A stretch of 64,000 nt of DNA from Ricinus communis (GCF_019578655.1 NC_063261.1:11106446-11170445); one strand, 5' to 3'. Positions 48,331-61,432 are shown, counted from the stretch's first letter. The notes: generated from the letters alone by a model not told the origin. A program made the numbers and translations.

Positions 48331-48642
48331 CTATAATTTTTTATTTAGAGGATTTCCATGATACAGCTGCTCCTACCAAAGTGAACAATATCTACTAATA
48401 GAATTTTAGTCTTTCATGTCGAATATCTAGTTCGCATCACTATATCCTGTAGGACATCTTGTATAATGCAGCCCATAATTACAAGTATACCTCAAGTACC
48501 TAAGTACTCTTATAATTCCTTTCTAGTGATCAAGTCCTAGATTACTTATATATCTACTCAATTTACTAACTGCATAAACAATGTCTGGTCATGTACAACT
48601 CATTAGGTACATCAAGCTTCCAATCACTCTAGCATACTCCAC

Positions 48643-49188
48643 TTAAGCAATGCTCTCACTTTTGTTCTTAAAGAAATGTAGACTTAAGTCTATTGGTGTT
48701 CTAGCTATACTAGAATCATCCTTGCTAAACTTTTCAAGTATCTTATCCACATAGTGTGATTGGCTTAATATGAAGCCTTTTGACATTCTTGAGATTTTTA
48801 TTCCCAAAATCACATCAGCAAGACCCATATCTTTCATGTCAAATCTTGAATTTAACATGTCCTTAGTAGATTTGATCATCTTATCGTCACTGTCAACAAT
48901 GAGCATATCATCAACATAAAGACATAAAATGACATAGCCATTTAGTGTATCCTTGTGATAAACACACTTATCACATTCATTAATTCTGAAATCAGCTAAC
49001 AACATAGCATTGTCAAACTTTTCATACCATTGTTTTGGTGCTTGCTTTAAGCCATATAAGGACTTTACCAATCTACATACTTTCTTTTCTTTTCCAGGGA
49101 TAATAAAACCCTCAGGTTGTTCCATATAGATTTCTTCATAAAAATCTCCATTAAGAAAGGTAGTTTTCACATCGATGTACTTCAACAT
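48643..49188 (-). pseudogene. copia reverse transcriptase
   Basis: This frame of 181 codons has DVKTTFLNGDFYEEIYMEQP, SLYGLKQAPKQWYEKF, the catalytic YVDD in CLYVDDMLI, DMGLADVILGIKI and the LSQSHYVDKIL motif. It is the best preserved part of the element, but N-terminal and C-terminal extensions are interrupted by stops. Confidence 0.9.
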
Positions 49189-49924
49189 TTCATAAGGCTA
49201 CAACTGCAAGCACCATCCTAATAGAATTCATTCTCATTATAAGAGAATATTTATCAAACTAATTAAGGCCTTCCTTTTGTTTGTAACCTTTAATTACAAG
49301 CCTAGCCTTATATTTATCAATTGACTCATTTGCTTTCATTTTCCTTTTGAAAATCCACTTGGATCCTAGAGGTTTACTTTCTTATGGAAGATCCACTAGT
49401 TCTTAAGTATGGTTTTGCATAATGGACTCAACTTCACTCTTAATAGCCTCTTTCCATCAAGGGCCTTTTGAAGAGTTCACAGCCTCGTTATGAGATTTAG
49501 GTTCTGCTTCTAACAAATAAGTTAGAAAATCTGGACCAAAAGATTTTTCTATTCTAACTCTTTTGCTTCGTCTCAACTCATCCTAAACTTGTCTATGGTT
49601 CTAACTATTTTCATCTACAGTCTCATATGTTCGTTTGGAAAAATTTGGTTTTTCCTTGGACACACTTGGTCCTTTTCTGGACAAACATGGAAATACATGT
49701 TCAAAGAATGATGCATTCCTTCATTCCATTATTGTGTTTTTATGTATGTCTGGGATTTTAGAGTCATATGCAAGAAACTAATAATCACTACTGCTATGTC
49801 TGTATCCTATGAAGATGCAATTAACAGTTTTTGGGCCTATCTTCACCTTCTTTGCTGCAAGCACAACTACCTTTGTAAGACACCCTCACACTCGCAAGCA
49901 TTTATAAGAAGGCTTTCTTTCTTT

Positions 49925-50314
49925 CTATAACTCATAAGGGGTCTTATCAATTTTCTTCAGGCGTACCTTATTTAAAAGGTAATTAGCCGACAAAACGGTT
50001 TCTGCCCACATGTTCTGAGGTAACCTAGAACTTATTAATATTGCATTCATAATTTCTTTTAAGGTATGATTTTTCCTCTCAGATACATCATTTGACTGGG
50101 GTGAGCAACATGTAGTGACTTCAAGAATAATTCCATGTTGTGCATAACACTCACCAAATGGAATTTCATATTCACTTTCTCGATCACTTCTCAACACCTT
50201 AATTCTCTTGTTAAGTTGATTTTCAACTTCTTGCTTATAAAGAGCAAATTTATTTATAGCTTCATACTTGCTTTTTAGCAAATATACATAGGAATATTTA
50301 GTACAATCATCCAC
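49925..50314 (-). pseudogene. copia integrase core
   Basis: MDDCTKYSYVYLLKSK carries the first catalytic Asp, LRSDRESEYE the second, and NDVSERKNHTL the Glu region (usually NGVAERKN). The end has YLLNKVRLKKIDKTPYEL. It is a partial DDE domain. Confidence 0.88.
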
Positions 50315-50639
50315 AAAGGTGATAAAGTACTTATTGCCACCCTTTGTTTATATAAACTTTAAATCACACACATCACTATGGATTAAATCAAGGAGTTTAG
50401 TATTTCTTTCAATTGCTTGGAAAGATGACCTTGTTAGTTTTGCCTCAACACAAGTCTCACACTTATATTTGGAATTAATATGGAAAACAGGTATGTGATC
50501 CAAGTTAATTAACCTATGTAAGGTATCATAATCAACATGTCTAAGTCTACCATGCTATAAATTGGGAGACTTAAGCAGATAAGCAGAAGAAATATTCATT
50601 TTATTACACTTAACAACCATTACATTGAGCTTTAAAAGC

Positions 50640-51120
50640 TTTTTACATACATGCCTTTTTTAGACAAATAACCTTCTCTGACTCAAACACCATGTGGCAT
50701 CCATGTTTATTCAGCAGTGAACCAAACACTAGGTTCTTATAAATTTTTGACACATATAGCACATTGTTCAGCGTTAGCTCCTTTCCGGAGGTCATTTCTA
50801 ACACAACTTTGCCTTCTCCTTGGATTTTAGAAGTGGCAGAGTTACCCATGAATCTTCTCTATTTTCAATAATGTTGAAGGAGGAGATAAGCCTTTGTCTG
50901 AGCACACATGCCTTATAGCACCAATGTCAATCAACCACTTCTTTAGGTTGGATCCTACCAAGTTCACCTCAGACACCACAATACACAGGCTTATGTCAAA
51001 TATGTTTTGAATGATGTCATCAACCACTTAGCCTCATGTTTATTACTTTTCCTCTTAGGAAACTTGCAATTAGAGGACTTGTGTCCCACTTTATCACAAT
51101 TGTAAAATTTTTCTTAAAAT
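50640..51120 (-). pseudogene. copia zinc knuckle and protease, active site altered
   Basis: NCDKVGHKSSNC near 51090 is a CCHC knuckle that has lost its first Cys (Phe). The protease signature reads WLIDIGAIRHVCSD, where copia elements have D-S-G-A; the Ser to Ile change would inactivate it. The following LTLNNVLYVSKIYKNL stretch at 50643-50849 is the conserved pre-integrase part. Confidence 0.8.
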
Positions 51121-51370
51121 CTCTTCTTAGAGATTACTCCTTTTGGCTTTAAGGCAACCTTTTGTTTCTTGAATTTAGAACTTTTTCCGTGCTCTACTAC
51201 ATTTGCCTTAGCCACAAAAGATTTAACCCTCTTTTTTTAGAGTTTCTATTGTCTTCCTCAATACGAAATCTAACAATTAACTTTTCAATGTTCATCTCCT
51301 TTCTTTTATGTTTGAGGTAGTTCTTGAAATCCTTCAATGCAGGAGATAGCTTCTCAATCATAACAGCCAT

Positions 51371-51905
51371 TTAGAAGGTTTCACTTAATTTCATCCCCTC
51401 AGCATGAATCTCATGCAATATCACTTGGAGCTCTTGTACTTGACTAACCACAGTTTTACAATCCACCATTTTATAGTCAAGAAAACGGGCCATAATAAAC
51501 TTTTTAGCATCGAAATCTTCTAACTTATATTTTTGGTCTAAGGACTCCCATAATTCTTTGGTTGTTTTCACTGTACTATAAAACATTGTACAAAGAATCG
51601 GTCAAGCCATTCATCACATAATTTATGCAAAGGAAATCAGAATGATGCCAAGCATCAACTATAGTTTTCATTTGTATATCTTGTTGATCATCATTGAGGG
51701 TTGGAGGATCCTCAGTCAAGAATCTCGCAAGATTCAAGATAGTCAAGCAAAATAACACCTTTTGTTGCCACCTCTTAAAGTTTAGCCCGTTGAATTTCTC
51801 TAGTTTCTCTCCATGATTCATAGAAATTGAAATAGGAACATCACGTGAAAGTACTTGAGTTCTACCAACCTCAATTGTAGCACTTGACTTTGAAGTATTT
51901 TCCAT
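51371..51905 (-). pseudogene. copia gag
   Basis: The ATG at 51905 begins MENTSKSS. LEKFNGLNFKRWQQKVLFCL and AKELW-like and [20 protein letters not shown] stretches are the UBN2-type capsid domain of plant copia elements. A frameshift near 51580 divides it into two frames. Confidence 0.85.
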
Positions 51906-54200
51906 CTCTGAAAATAAATAATAAATTTAGGATCACCAAATCTAGATCCTAAATACACCACAGATTAGAATATATAATATTCAGAATATAATTAATAGTA
52001 AGAAAATAAGAACAGGGTCCTTAAGTCATCATTTTCTAGCAATTTGTCTAAAGAATCTGTTTTAAGATTGTTAGTAATGATATATAAAACATAAGCAGAT
52101 GCTAGAATTAAAATTTAAAAATAAATAACTATTACCAAGATTATAAGGACAGTAATATACAAATATATGGACAACAAAATAATAAAATCGGACATAGATG
52201 TAAGAAAAATAAAACGCTAATAATATAAGAATTTCTAAATTCAAAGAGAGACACCAAAGCATACATTTTGGCATACTAGCATAACGAGATCAAGACACCA
52301 GTGAAGAGAAATTAGGGCATCAGCAATCCGAGGCTTGTGTATCATATAATCTCCTTAAAACAGATTCGCCGCTCACCGTTAGTGTTTAAGGATGATATGA
52401 CGTCTATTTCCAAGGATACAACGGATCAACACAGTTGACAAGCACCATAACAACTATACTAGTGAACTTGAAATATGTTTGAGCTTTATCATACTTAAAA
52501 GCAAAGAAGAGAAGATTGGAGAATCTATTTTTTACATCTTGAATGAAAGAACTATAGATGATATATATAGGGAATAACTAATGTTGAAAAATGACCTTTG
52601 ACATATCTTGAGACTATTGATCTACCGTGATTAATTATAATTAATCCATGAGCTTTGGCATACCATAATTAATTCACCATTAATCCATGACCTTTGGCAT
52701 ATCATAATTAATGCATCACTAATCCATGATTTTTGATATATCATATGACTTTTGGTATTCCATATGAATTTCTATGTCAACATTCAATGGGTATCAATTT
52801 ATCACTCATAATTCATTTTCAGTGGGCCCTCCTCAAAATGAGTTATCATCTGTCTCACAAATATTGTCAATTTGTCAACAATAGTTATCTCCACATTGTA
52901 CTTAAATTTCCCAAGTAAAAGGAGATATTGGGGCTTTACATACACAAACCACGTGAGCAGGTCCCAAAAAAAGGTGGATCTTGGGGATCCCTATAAAAAG
53001 CAGAAGCAAACTAGAAACAAGATCTAACATCGACAACACTAAGCACAAATTCTCTTTCCAAATATTTTTAGTTTACAGCAAACTATTTCTTTCAATTATT
53101 TTTTTTTATTTATTTCAAATATCAGTTTAATATAAATTTTCAGCAAATTACTTTCAAAGTTCTCCAGCTTATTTGTTTGCAATTACCTACTGTTATTTTA
53201 CAATTAATTCTTTTGGTATTTTTGAGGATCTAAGCAAATTATCAAGAGAGCTTAAGAATTCATTAAGTCTGATTAGAAAGTCAATTTAAGGCGCATTTAA
53301 ATATAATGGTTCGTGTACTTACATACACGACATGCTTGGCATCTCAATTTTTCTTCAAACACACATATATAGATTTTGTTATAAAAATGAGCTTTCCTTT
53401 GAGCTTCATTGATCATATTAACAGAAGAATTGTATACAACACTTTGGTTGCATTTAACGTATCGGTAAGAAACATATTTCATTTAGTGACTATATTTAGC
53501 CACAAATTGACTTTATTGTCATTTGACAAGTCTCTAAATGAGTCCGATTATTTAAATATCAGAATCAAGCTCATTCTAGCTCCCATGATAGAAGACAAAT
53601 AAACTCCCATAAAAAAATAAACAAACTCCTACAAAGAAGACAAACAAATTCCCATAGAGAAAAATAAACAAGCTCCTATAAAAAAGATAAAATAAAATAC
53701 TCATAATATTTAATCAACAATATTAATAAATAAGTAAGAAAAATAAATATAAAGCATAACATATGCGAAGGAAGGGGCACAAATAAAATTATTAAAAAGG
53801 CCCAATATATTATTTATGTAATATTATCATATTTAAGTGTATCTAAATTCTTTAAGAAACTTTCCATATATTGCATTTATAAATTTATTACTATGGTTGA
53901 AATAATCATTTTAAATTTTTTTAATGCTTATAGATTATCTTGTCATCCTTTACCTTTTATTTTACAATTTGTTTTGAAGATGCTATTTTTCTAAAATAAA
54001 TAGTATTTTTATTTTTTTATGTGAATAATAATAATAATAAGCCTAGTTATTAATAGTCTTTCTCATTCCAAATAATATTAAAATTAAAGTAATAATAATA
54101 TACACAATAATGATATAATAATAACATCCAATTTAATATTAAATATTAAATTTAATAATATGAATTAAAACAAAAATAGTAACTGAAATGCAGTAATAGC
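51906..54200. other. Intergenic or retroelement flank, no gene recognised
   Basis: AT-rich. At 52950-53000 CACGTG and CCCTATAAAAAGC lie close together, which looks like a promoter or an LTR promoter, but no conserved frame follows; the frame at 53306-53602 has no recognisable domain. At 53590-53700 a unit with CAAACTCC.A..AAA recurs three or four times (ACTCCCATAAA / ACTCCTACAAA / ATTCCCATAGA). Confidence 0.4.

Positions 54201-54237
<37 letters not shown>
54201..54237. repeat. AAT/ATT palindromic microsatellite
   Basis: Six AAT units are followed directly by about six ATT units, so the tract can fold on itself. Confidence 0.9.
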
Positions 54238-55713
54238 AACGTACAAATAATGATAATGATAACAATAAAAGAATAATAATAACAATAATAATGACAATGA
54301 CAATATTAATATCTAGATTAAATAAATGATATGACGTAAAATCTGTTGATTATATGATTTTAACTTAAAATTTCGAATGAATCCTCGAGCTACTGCTATG
54401 ACTCTAGCGGAGCTAGTTGAATTACTAGAATATTTATCACAAAAATAATTTAATTAATATAAAATTTCATAATTAATAGACATATATTTACTAGAATTTG
54501 ACCGCCTAACTCTTGAATATTCTCATTTTAGAAATTCTACCAAAAATTTGATAGAACCTCTTCTAAAGTATAAATATTTATCTCGTAGAATTGGTCTGGA
54601 ACCTGCTAAAAATATTTCTAAATAATTACTTAAGTTTAATAGGAGTCGGTATCAACTGAGACTACAATATTTCTTGACTCACCAATATAATACAATTATA
54701 ACAATAATAATTAATTAATTATCTTAATTATCACAACCCGCAATTAATTCACAAACAATTTTTTAATAATTAACTAAATTACTCACAATCAACAATCTCA
54801 TATATTAATGAACAAATAATTAATTTGCTAAAGTTAATCTTCAATAATAGAAAATTAAACTAATAACTAATAAAAGTAGTTATTTATCCATAATTAATAA
54901 TTAATAAATTAAATAATTATAAAAAATATTACCTTAAATTTTTTTGGATCCAAAAATATTATGAATACTCTGCCATCACGTGCGTCCCGTAGACACCAGG
55001 GTTTAATCGCCAAAATTTCCAATGGTGTCGAAATTAAATATGAGGGTACCCATGCGAAGCTTACGGCACGAGGAGTCCAAATATGGTGTTCTAAACATCT
55101 GAAGCTCGCCGAAAACCTTCAGATTACAACCAGAAGGTTTCAGCTCCGGCGAGCCATAAACACCGACTGTTGGCGTGGAATGACGGCGAGGAAGGTTGGC
55201 CTTAAGTTATTGGGGAATGGACAGTCCAAATCTGATATCAGATTGCAGAAAAGAAGCTAGTAGGAGGCTATTTGGATGACAGCAATGAGAGGGACGATTT
55301 TTCCCTTCTTGGCTTGATGTTTTCCAACAAGAAAAATAAAGGAAAAAGGGTCGCTGGATGTTGAGGTGGTGGAAGTGTTTGGCCGGTGATTGGAAGTGTA
55401 GGTGATGACGGCAATGGAGGAAAAGTGGTGGTTGTAGGTGGGGGAGGGGGATGGTAAACGAAGAAGAAAAAGAAGTAAAATTTCATTTTAGTCCCTCTAT
55501 TATATGGGTGCTACGAAATAAACTCAATTTCTTTTATTTTATTAATTTCTCTTTTTTTTATTTAACCATAACCAATTAATAATAATTCAAACCCTAAGAT
55601 TATAATATAAGACAAAATAATCATTTAATTAGAGCTCAAATCTAATATCAAAAATATTAATTTACTAAAATGCCCTAAAAATTAATTGAAATTAAAATTT
55701 AAAAATTATGGGG
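54238..55713. other. AT-rich DNA with a GC-richer block, no gene recognised
   Basis: 54960-55460 is richer in G and C (GCCATCACGTGCG, GCTCCGGCGAGCC) and contains open frames on both strands (54961-55260 plus, 55268-55486 minus, the latter Pro-rich from a CCACC repeat). Neither shows a domain. The block resembles part of an old LTR but cannot be delimited. Confidence 0.35.
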
Positions 55714-57954
55714 TGTGAGCGGCGGTTTCGGGCACCCAAATGTCTCTAGTGATTATGGTTCTGCAAGGCTTTTCAACTTAATATGAACAAGCGAACTAAT
55801 CACAGAGACTAATGCGCAGATGAGAGTCGCTACCCGGGTAATTATCTGGCACACTTTTATTAATTGAGTAGCGTTTCTCAATTCTATAAGGAAGCTTCGC
55901 TACATCTAGAGATGAATTCAGAAGCCAACTTCCTTATTTGAATATCTTCATTTTAACTTTATTATTTAACGAGCCATTTCTTATAAATACGACAATTATA
56001 TTTTTACAAGCAAGCACTACAACATGTGAGGTCAACCTAAGTCTAATCTATTTTATTTAATCCCAAATTTTATTTAAAATTGTTATCCTAATTGGACTAT
56101 TTTTTATGTACATGCCCATCTAGTATAGCCCAAATACAAATTATGTTTTTTGATTTCCAAACCTTTTAACCTAAATGGACTACCTTTCTTATATGTTGAG
56201 GCCCAAATGGATGACCTTATTCTAGGTGAGCCTATTTAATTACTTAAAAGCATGACAAAACTCTACTAAGTCTATATGGATTTTAATTTGAGCCCAATAT
56301 TCTATCTTATTAACCTAATGGACTACCATTTTATATTACAGTCCAATTTTAAACCTAATGTCCAATTCTAATTAAGCAATTAGATAGTAGGTTTTGGCAT
56401 ACATAAAAAAATAAAGCAAAGATAAAGCAGGAAATTAAACCTAGCAATTACACTCCTCCTACAACTAAATAATAAGAAAGAAAACGACTAACTGAGTTAC
56501 AATTTATAAGAACTGCCAAAAATAAAATAAAATATGGATTTAGATCAACTTTGGAAGCAGAGCCGATTGGCATAGCATTGAGCCGATAAGCTCTAAGGCT
56601 AGGTTTTAGTCATCTCACCTTGTTCTTCGACCCCACTCGTCTAAAAGCCGATTTAACATGCACAAAAGATAAAAAAAATTGATTAATACACATAATTAAA
56701 CAAACTAAAGCATAAAACTCAATAAAATAGAATCAAAAGATATAAAATACTGATAAAAGATAGGAACTTAATCCTAGATTGAAACACATAACCCTAAATA
56801 TACAGACCTTAATCATATAACCAAATGAAATAAAGGAAAAAATAGATCTAACATATTAACCTAATTATTTAATTCATCATATTCAAAACCCAATAATAAA
56901 AAAAAAACATGTTATCAGAATCATAACCCAACACAGATCATGTTATCAGTATCTAAAATCCAGCATACGTATAATGGCAGAAACATATTGATCCACTAAT
57001 AAACCTAGATCTAACCAAATAAATCACATATAGCATTCAAGATCAACACTAATCATATTTCTAAAACTAAAAAAAATAAAGAAATAGAAAAGGATGCTGA
57101 TGATGTAGGGTTTTGGAACCCTCAGGTTTATCACTGTATTGTGTTGATTCTCAAGTCTTTGGAGATGATGAGGAGGTTAAATCTAAGATTGGTTATGAAT
57201 CTAGCCTTTTTATGGCTTGATTAATGTTTAATGGGATGAAAATATTTATTGAAAGTTTTCTATCATTCTAAAAATATTTTCTAATTTTGAGTTCTTTCTC
57301 CACTAACTATCTTATTAATTGCCTAAAGTTCTCTCTGCTTGATAAAGGTTGCCATTAATCAAAATAACTAACCCTAGATCTAGGATATAATATTCTATTT
57401 ATAGGCTTAGAATTTTAGGAAACCCTAAATATGTCAGATAATACTAATAATTTATTGATAAATTAAATCCATTAATTTCATTGGATATCCAATTAAATGA
57501 ATATCCATTAAAATTCAATTAATTTATTGATAAAATCTTCTAGAAGGTATTTTCTAATATTTTAAATCAATTAAAAACGTAAAACGACATCAAAATTTAG
57601 AAAATAGACTAATCGAGACTGTGTAGAGCCGATCGGTTCTATACTGATCCAATTGGCTCTGTGTACAACCGAATTGACTATAAGTAGGGCCAATTGGCTT
57701 AAGGGCTAAAAAGTTATAAAATTCTTTCAATTTAATCCTTAAACTTTTAAAAACGTTGTTTCACCCCTCAAACTTAATTTTTTCTATTAATTGGATCTAA
57801 ATTGATTTTAGAAAAAAAATTGCTTCAATTATCCACAATCTTAATTGGGATCCTCACGTCCTCAAGCTCTCGAGATACGAGAATGACAATAACTTTCATA
57901 ATTGGATTCTCTATAATTCCCTCGATATCCAAATCTAGAAAATGGGTGCTAATA
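55714..57954 (-). repeat. LTR C (3' LTR of copy II)
   Basis: On the minus strand it starts TATTAGCACCC (the TG is mutated) and ends GCCGCTCACA. It aligns with LTR B over its whole length, including the TATA box (57397-57404), two dyad motif clusters (57605-57700 and 56560-56615) and the terminal part with GGGTAGCGACTCTC. No TA run of the kind seen in LTR A is present. Confidence 0.8.
57397..57404 (-). promoter_or_regulatory. TATA box of LTR C
   Basis: On the minus strand the sequence is CCTATAAATAGAATATT, matching LTR B. Confidence 0.55.
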
Positions 57955-58107
57955 GCTGCCCTCAGTTTGTCCAGATTTATAAGCGCAAATGTGATTAAAT
58001 AAATTAACAAAAATCATAAATATCAAAGATATGGTAAAAGATTATGATAATGAACTGTAGAAGCCACGCCTTGTAAGCCCGAGCTAATGCAAATCTTTTA
58101 CTTTGAT

Positions 58108-58320
58108 ATAAGGACCATGCCATGCTTGATTAAAGGACCATACCTGATTAGTTGAAGGACCATGCTTGATTTAGTTAAGAACTATGCCTGCTTAATTGAA
58201 GGACTCTTCCTGATTTGATTTGAGGACGACATGCTTTAATTTTTAAAGACTACGCCTGCTTTGATTTTGAGGACTATGCCTGCTTTGATTTTGAGGACTA
58301 TGCATGTTTGATTGATTTTC
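58108..58320. repeat. Minisatellite upstream of LTR C
   Basis: About eight degenerate units of 26-31 bases are present, with a consensus near GAGGACTATGCCTGCTTGATTT. The last two units are the most alike. It lies between the antisense PMD gene and the LTR, in the 3' untranslated part of the element. Confidence 0.8.
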
Positions 58321-58871
58321 GGCTTCCGGGTGTTGAATTTGGCTTTAAGTTAATAAATTCCACTTTTGGATGTAATTAGATTGATTATTGTCTTCTATGG
58401 ACTGCACTAATAATTTGCCCATCTAAGGACCAAAATGTTATTTTGAGAGGTCAAGGACCAAAAATGCACTTTTACCTTCTTTAGGATATATATCTTCTTA
58501 TCCATTCTTCTTACTTTTTCTCTGAATTCCCTTTTCGCCTTTCTTTTATTTTTTCTTTGTTTCTCAGCCAAATTCTGTAAAATATATCTTGAAATGGCTA
58601 ACTCTTCCTTGAGATTCATTGGACGCACCCAAGTCGCACTGGATTGGGACTTTTTACAGCCAATTTCTCGCTAGATTGATATAGGGTTGGTGAAAGGGGA
58701 GGAAATCTCCCTATTTTCCAAATGAAGCACGCACAAGGTATTCTCGGCCATCAATGAGGTAATTTTCCTTTGTTAAAAATTAGTTCATATCATTTAAACA
58801 CTAGATATATGCGTAGATTTGTCCAAAAACCACAAAAATTGATGAATGTTTAACAAAATCTACTTGCCCTA

Positions 58872-58935
58872 ACATCTAGAGCCAATCGGTTGTGCATAGT
58901 GCCGATTGGCTCTACATAGCCTGATCAAGCATGCT
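58872..58935. repeat. Dyad motif cluster upstream of the PMD gene
   Basis: It contains AGAGCCAATCGGTTGTGCATA then TGCCGATTGGCTCTACATA. The motif AGAGCC-N4-GGCTCT is self-complementary and occurs at two sites in each LTR of the family as well. Here it lies about 120-170 bases before the PMD reading frame. Confidence 0.75.
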
Positions 58936-59039
58936 AGGGCAAAAATAGACATTTTTAGGTACTTTTCATGAAAATATTTAAAAAAGGTTAGTGCTTACCT
59001 GTTTTCTGCCTCGATATGTGTGTATTACATTTTTATATA

Positions 59040-61109
59040 TGGTTTGCTGGAAACTCTTACCGCACAAGAGTGGTTTGATAATATGTTGAGCTCCGTTTAG
59101 GCTCGAATTAGTCACAATGGGTTCTTCTAGTTTGTTGCAGCGCTGCCGTCTATTATCGAGAGGATTGACCCCGGCTCGGTCTATGCTTTGACACAGAGGT
59201 GGATGGACACCACCTACACTTTCCACACACTGATCAGAGAGTTAACACTTCCTCCAATTATCCTTTGCTTCTATCACCGGTATCAATTTCACAGGTACAC
59301 CGGTACTTTTTGACGACACCATCCACGGCTAGCGGTCCGATATTTAGGACTAGTGTATTATCGTTATGCTAGGGTTCTTACCGATGCTCAAGAACACTTG
59401 GTTTCTAGCTTATCTAAGCATTCCCCTCCACTATAGGGATTCACACCTCGGACCACTTGGGAGGTAGATCAGATGGCTCAATCTTTTCTTGTTTATCTTC
59501 TTCGAGACCACAATGTTCAACGATTTAAGGAACTTATTAAACTTTCACTACTTGGCTCCGTTGAGGGATTTGGACCAACTCTCCTCCTTTAATTGGGGGT
59601 CTGCTGCTCTCGCTTATCTGTACTAGCAGATGGACATCACAGTTCACGAGAGCAAGAGGCTCTACGACTTTTGGCATACCGTGCACGTAAGTCTTGACTA
59701 TCATTTTGCTTATTTATTTTTATTTATAATTGTACACAATTTGCTTACTTATCTCGTTTGTAGGTATGGGCTTTGGAGATTGGTCTCCTAGTAGGCTCTT
59801 AGCCTATTAGCACATCTCGAGCCTTCTATCACTTGAGCCGCTAGGGTTTAAGCAGGAACGTCCCATTAGAGTGGGCGCAGGTCCACATGCATCGCATGTG
59901 GATCAACTCCATATCTTGGGACCAGGTAAGAAAAAGATTTATTAGTTACAATTTCAATTTAAATATTCAGTTACTTACCTTCACATTTTACAGATTCACG
60001 GTGATTGGTTCGGGGAGCATCATCACTGGGATCCTTATATGCGATCTGTCACAGATCTCGAGCAAAGGGGGGTTCTCTTGGTTGGTTTTGCCTATCGAGC
60101 ATGGTATTTGAGAGAAAGGATCTACAGTTGGGAGAGAGGGCTCAATAGGCATCGAGTGCCTTTCTCTCCTCCTCTATCTATGTTCTAAACGATCGACATA
60201 GTTGAGAAGGAGCTAGCAATGAGCCTAGAGAGTTACAACGACCTCGAGGATCTCACTATTTGATCTCCAAGGACACACTACATCTCCTTTATATCCTAAC
60301 TATTAGTGTTGTACCTTTGGACTGTCAAACTATCACATAGGTATTTCCTCATTCTGATCACTTTATTGAATTATTTGCTATATGTTGGTGTTTGATCCTT
60401 ATTCCTTTGTGTTACTTTCGAAGCCTTACACCTCGAGCTTCTGAGTCAAATGGATGGTCTACTGACTGTCCCAGACCTACTCACATCATGGGCTTGTTGA
60501 CAATTACTGCCTCCGAGGCGCCACCTACGATAACCTCGGATGTGATCCCAAGGAGTATCCTATTCCTTCTGAACCCCATAGTGTCCTAGTGGAGTCCTTC
60601 TAGCACCATTGATCACTGGCTAGCTTTAGAGTCGAGCCTTCCTCCAAAGTTCACTCTAGCTGGTGGTACAAATGTGAGTTGCTTCTTTTAGTATTTTACA
60701 CATTTTTAGCTTTTCTTAAAATGTTAGTAACATATATAGATGTAATTATACGTATTTAGAGAATCAGTTTGAGCACATACACCGGCTCGCCGCAGTTGCG
60801 AGGAGATAGTTCTTCATCATCAACGAGGACTAGACGGTAAGTAAAAACAACAAAAAAATGAATGAAAATGCAAATGTATGCATGTATATTATAGAATGCA
60901 ATGACTAATTCCTTTGGGTTTCTTTCTTTTTACAGAGGGATCACGAAAGCTTGTACGTACAAGTGGACGATCATCAACGTCAAGTTGAGGCTCATCAACA
61001 CTGGATCAAGACCCTGACTCTCCAGCTGTCTACTCTTCGAATATAAGGCATGGAGGTTAATTCTAATAAGGGGATGGAGGACTTAGGAGAGAACCCTGAT
61101 GACTTCTGA
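59040..61109 (+). pseudogene. Plant mobile domain (PMD) gene, multi-exon, antisense in copy II
   Basis: The sequence holds PMD signatures: ALTQRWMDTTYTFHTLI (the family's RW-ETHTFH), later LAPLRDLDQLSSFNWGSAALAYLY and WALEIG, then HGDWFGEHHHWDPYM, GFAYRAWYLRERIY and SYNDLEDLTI. Introns with GT-AG ends are visible: 59691-59763, 59926-59993, 60341-about 60415, 60674-about 60755 and 60838-60935. The last exon reads to TGA at 61107-61109. Several stops (near 59098, 59310, 59440, 60188) and a frameshift near 59515 disable it. PMD genes are transposon-derived; some host copies act in silencing and development. A function here is unlikely for this copy. Confidence 0.75.
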
Positions 61110-61317
61110 TTAGACTAACTGTTCTCTTCTTTTGTATCTTTTTCTTTTTTGCTCTATATAATATTACTTTTCTGAGATCTATAAAGTTTTACATTTTGAC
61201 CATTTGAAGTGATGTTTAATGTCATTTTACATTGTAAAATATTGCACGCACAACAACTGTGAACAATCGAGACCTAAAATGCTTGAAAATGCTAAATACT
61301 CTATCATGTAATTTCAC

Positions 61318-61412
61318 ACAGCCGACCGGCTGTGGAGCTGTGCTAATCGGCTCTACACATTGTTGATCAACTATATGCTAAGCCAATTGGCTCTGTAGTT
61401 GTAAGGTCTGAT
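61318..61412. repeat. Dyad motif cluster upstream of the DUF7745-like gene
   Basis: It contains CAGCCGACCGGCTGTGGAG, GCTAATCGGCTCTACACATT and AAGCCAATTGGCTCTGTAG. These are three variants of the same self-complementary unit, 20 to 115 bases upstream of the TATA box. Confidence 0.75.
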
Positions 61413-61432
61413 CCAAACTCCAATTTTTGGCC

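Larger units (their letters stand above)
48024..51905 (-). mobile_element. Decayed Ty1/copia element, internal region
   Basis: On the minus strand the domains run in copia order: gag (51905-51371), zinc knuckle (about 51110-51060), protease (about 50960), integrase (50314-49925), reverse transcriptase (49188-48643) and RNase H end (48319-48024). Integrase before RT defines Ty1/copia. Many stops and frameshifts separate the pieces. I could not identify LTRs or a primer site, so the element is old or truncated. Confidence 0.9.

Noticed and set aside
53306..53602. Frame downstream of a CACGTG and TATA-like pair
   Set aside because: No domain, no conservation evidence, and the promoter-like words could belong to an old LTR.
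54961..55260. Arg-rich open frame of 99 codons
   Set aside because: It arises from a GC-richer repeat block; no recognisable protein and no splice or promoter context.
55268..55486. Pro-rich minus-strand frame resembling a cell-wall protein
   Set aside because: The Pro codons come from a low-complexity CCACC/ACCTCC tract; no signal peptide or repeats of known families.
57825..58010. Conserved short peptide around HFLDLDIEGIIENPIM at the LTR start
   Set aside because: The same reading exists in LTR A and C, but the DNA itself is conserved there as LTR sequence, so coding constraint cannot be claimed.
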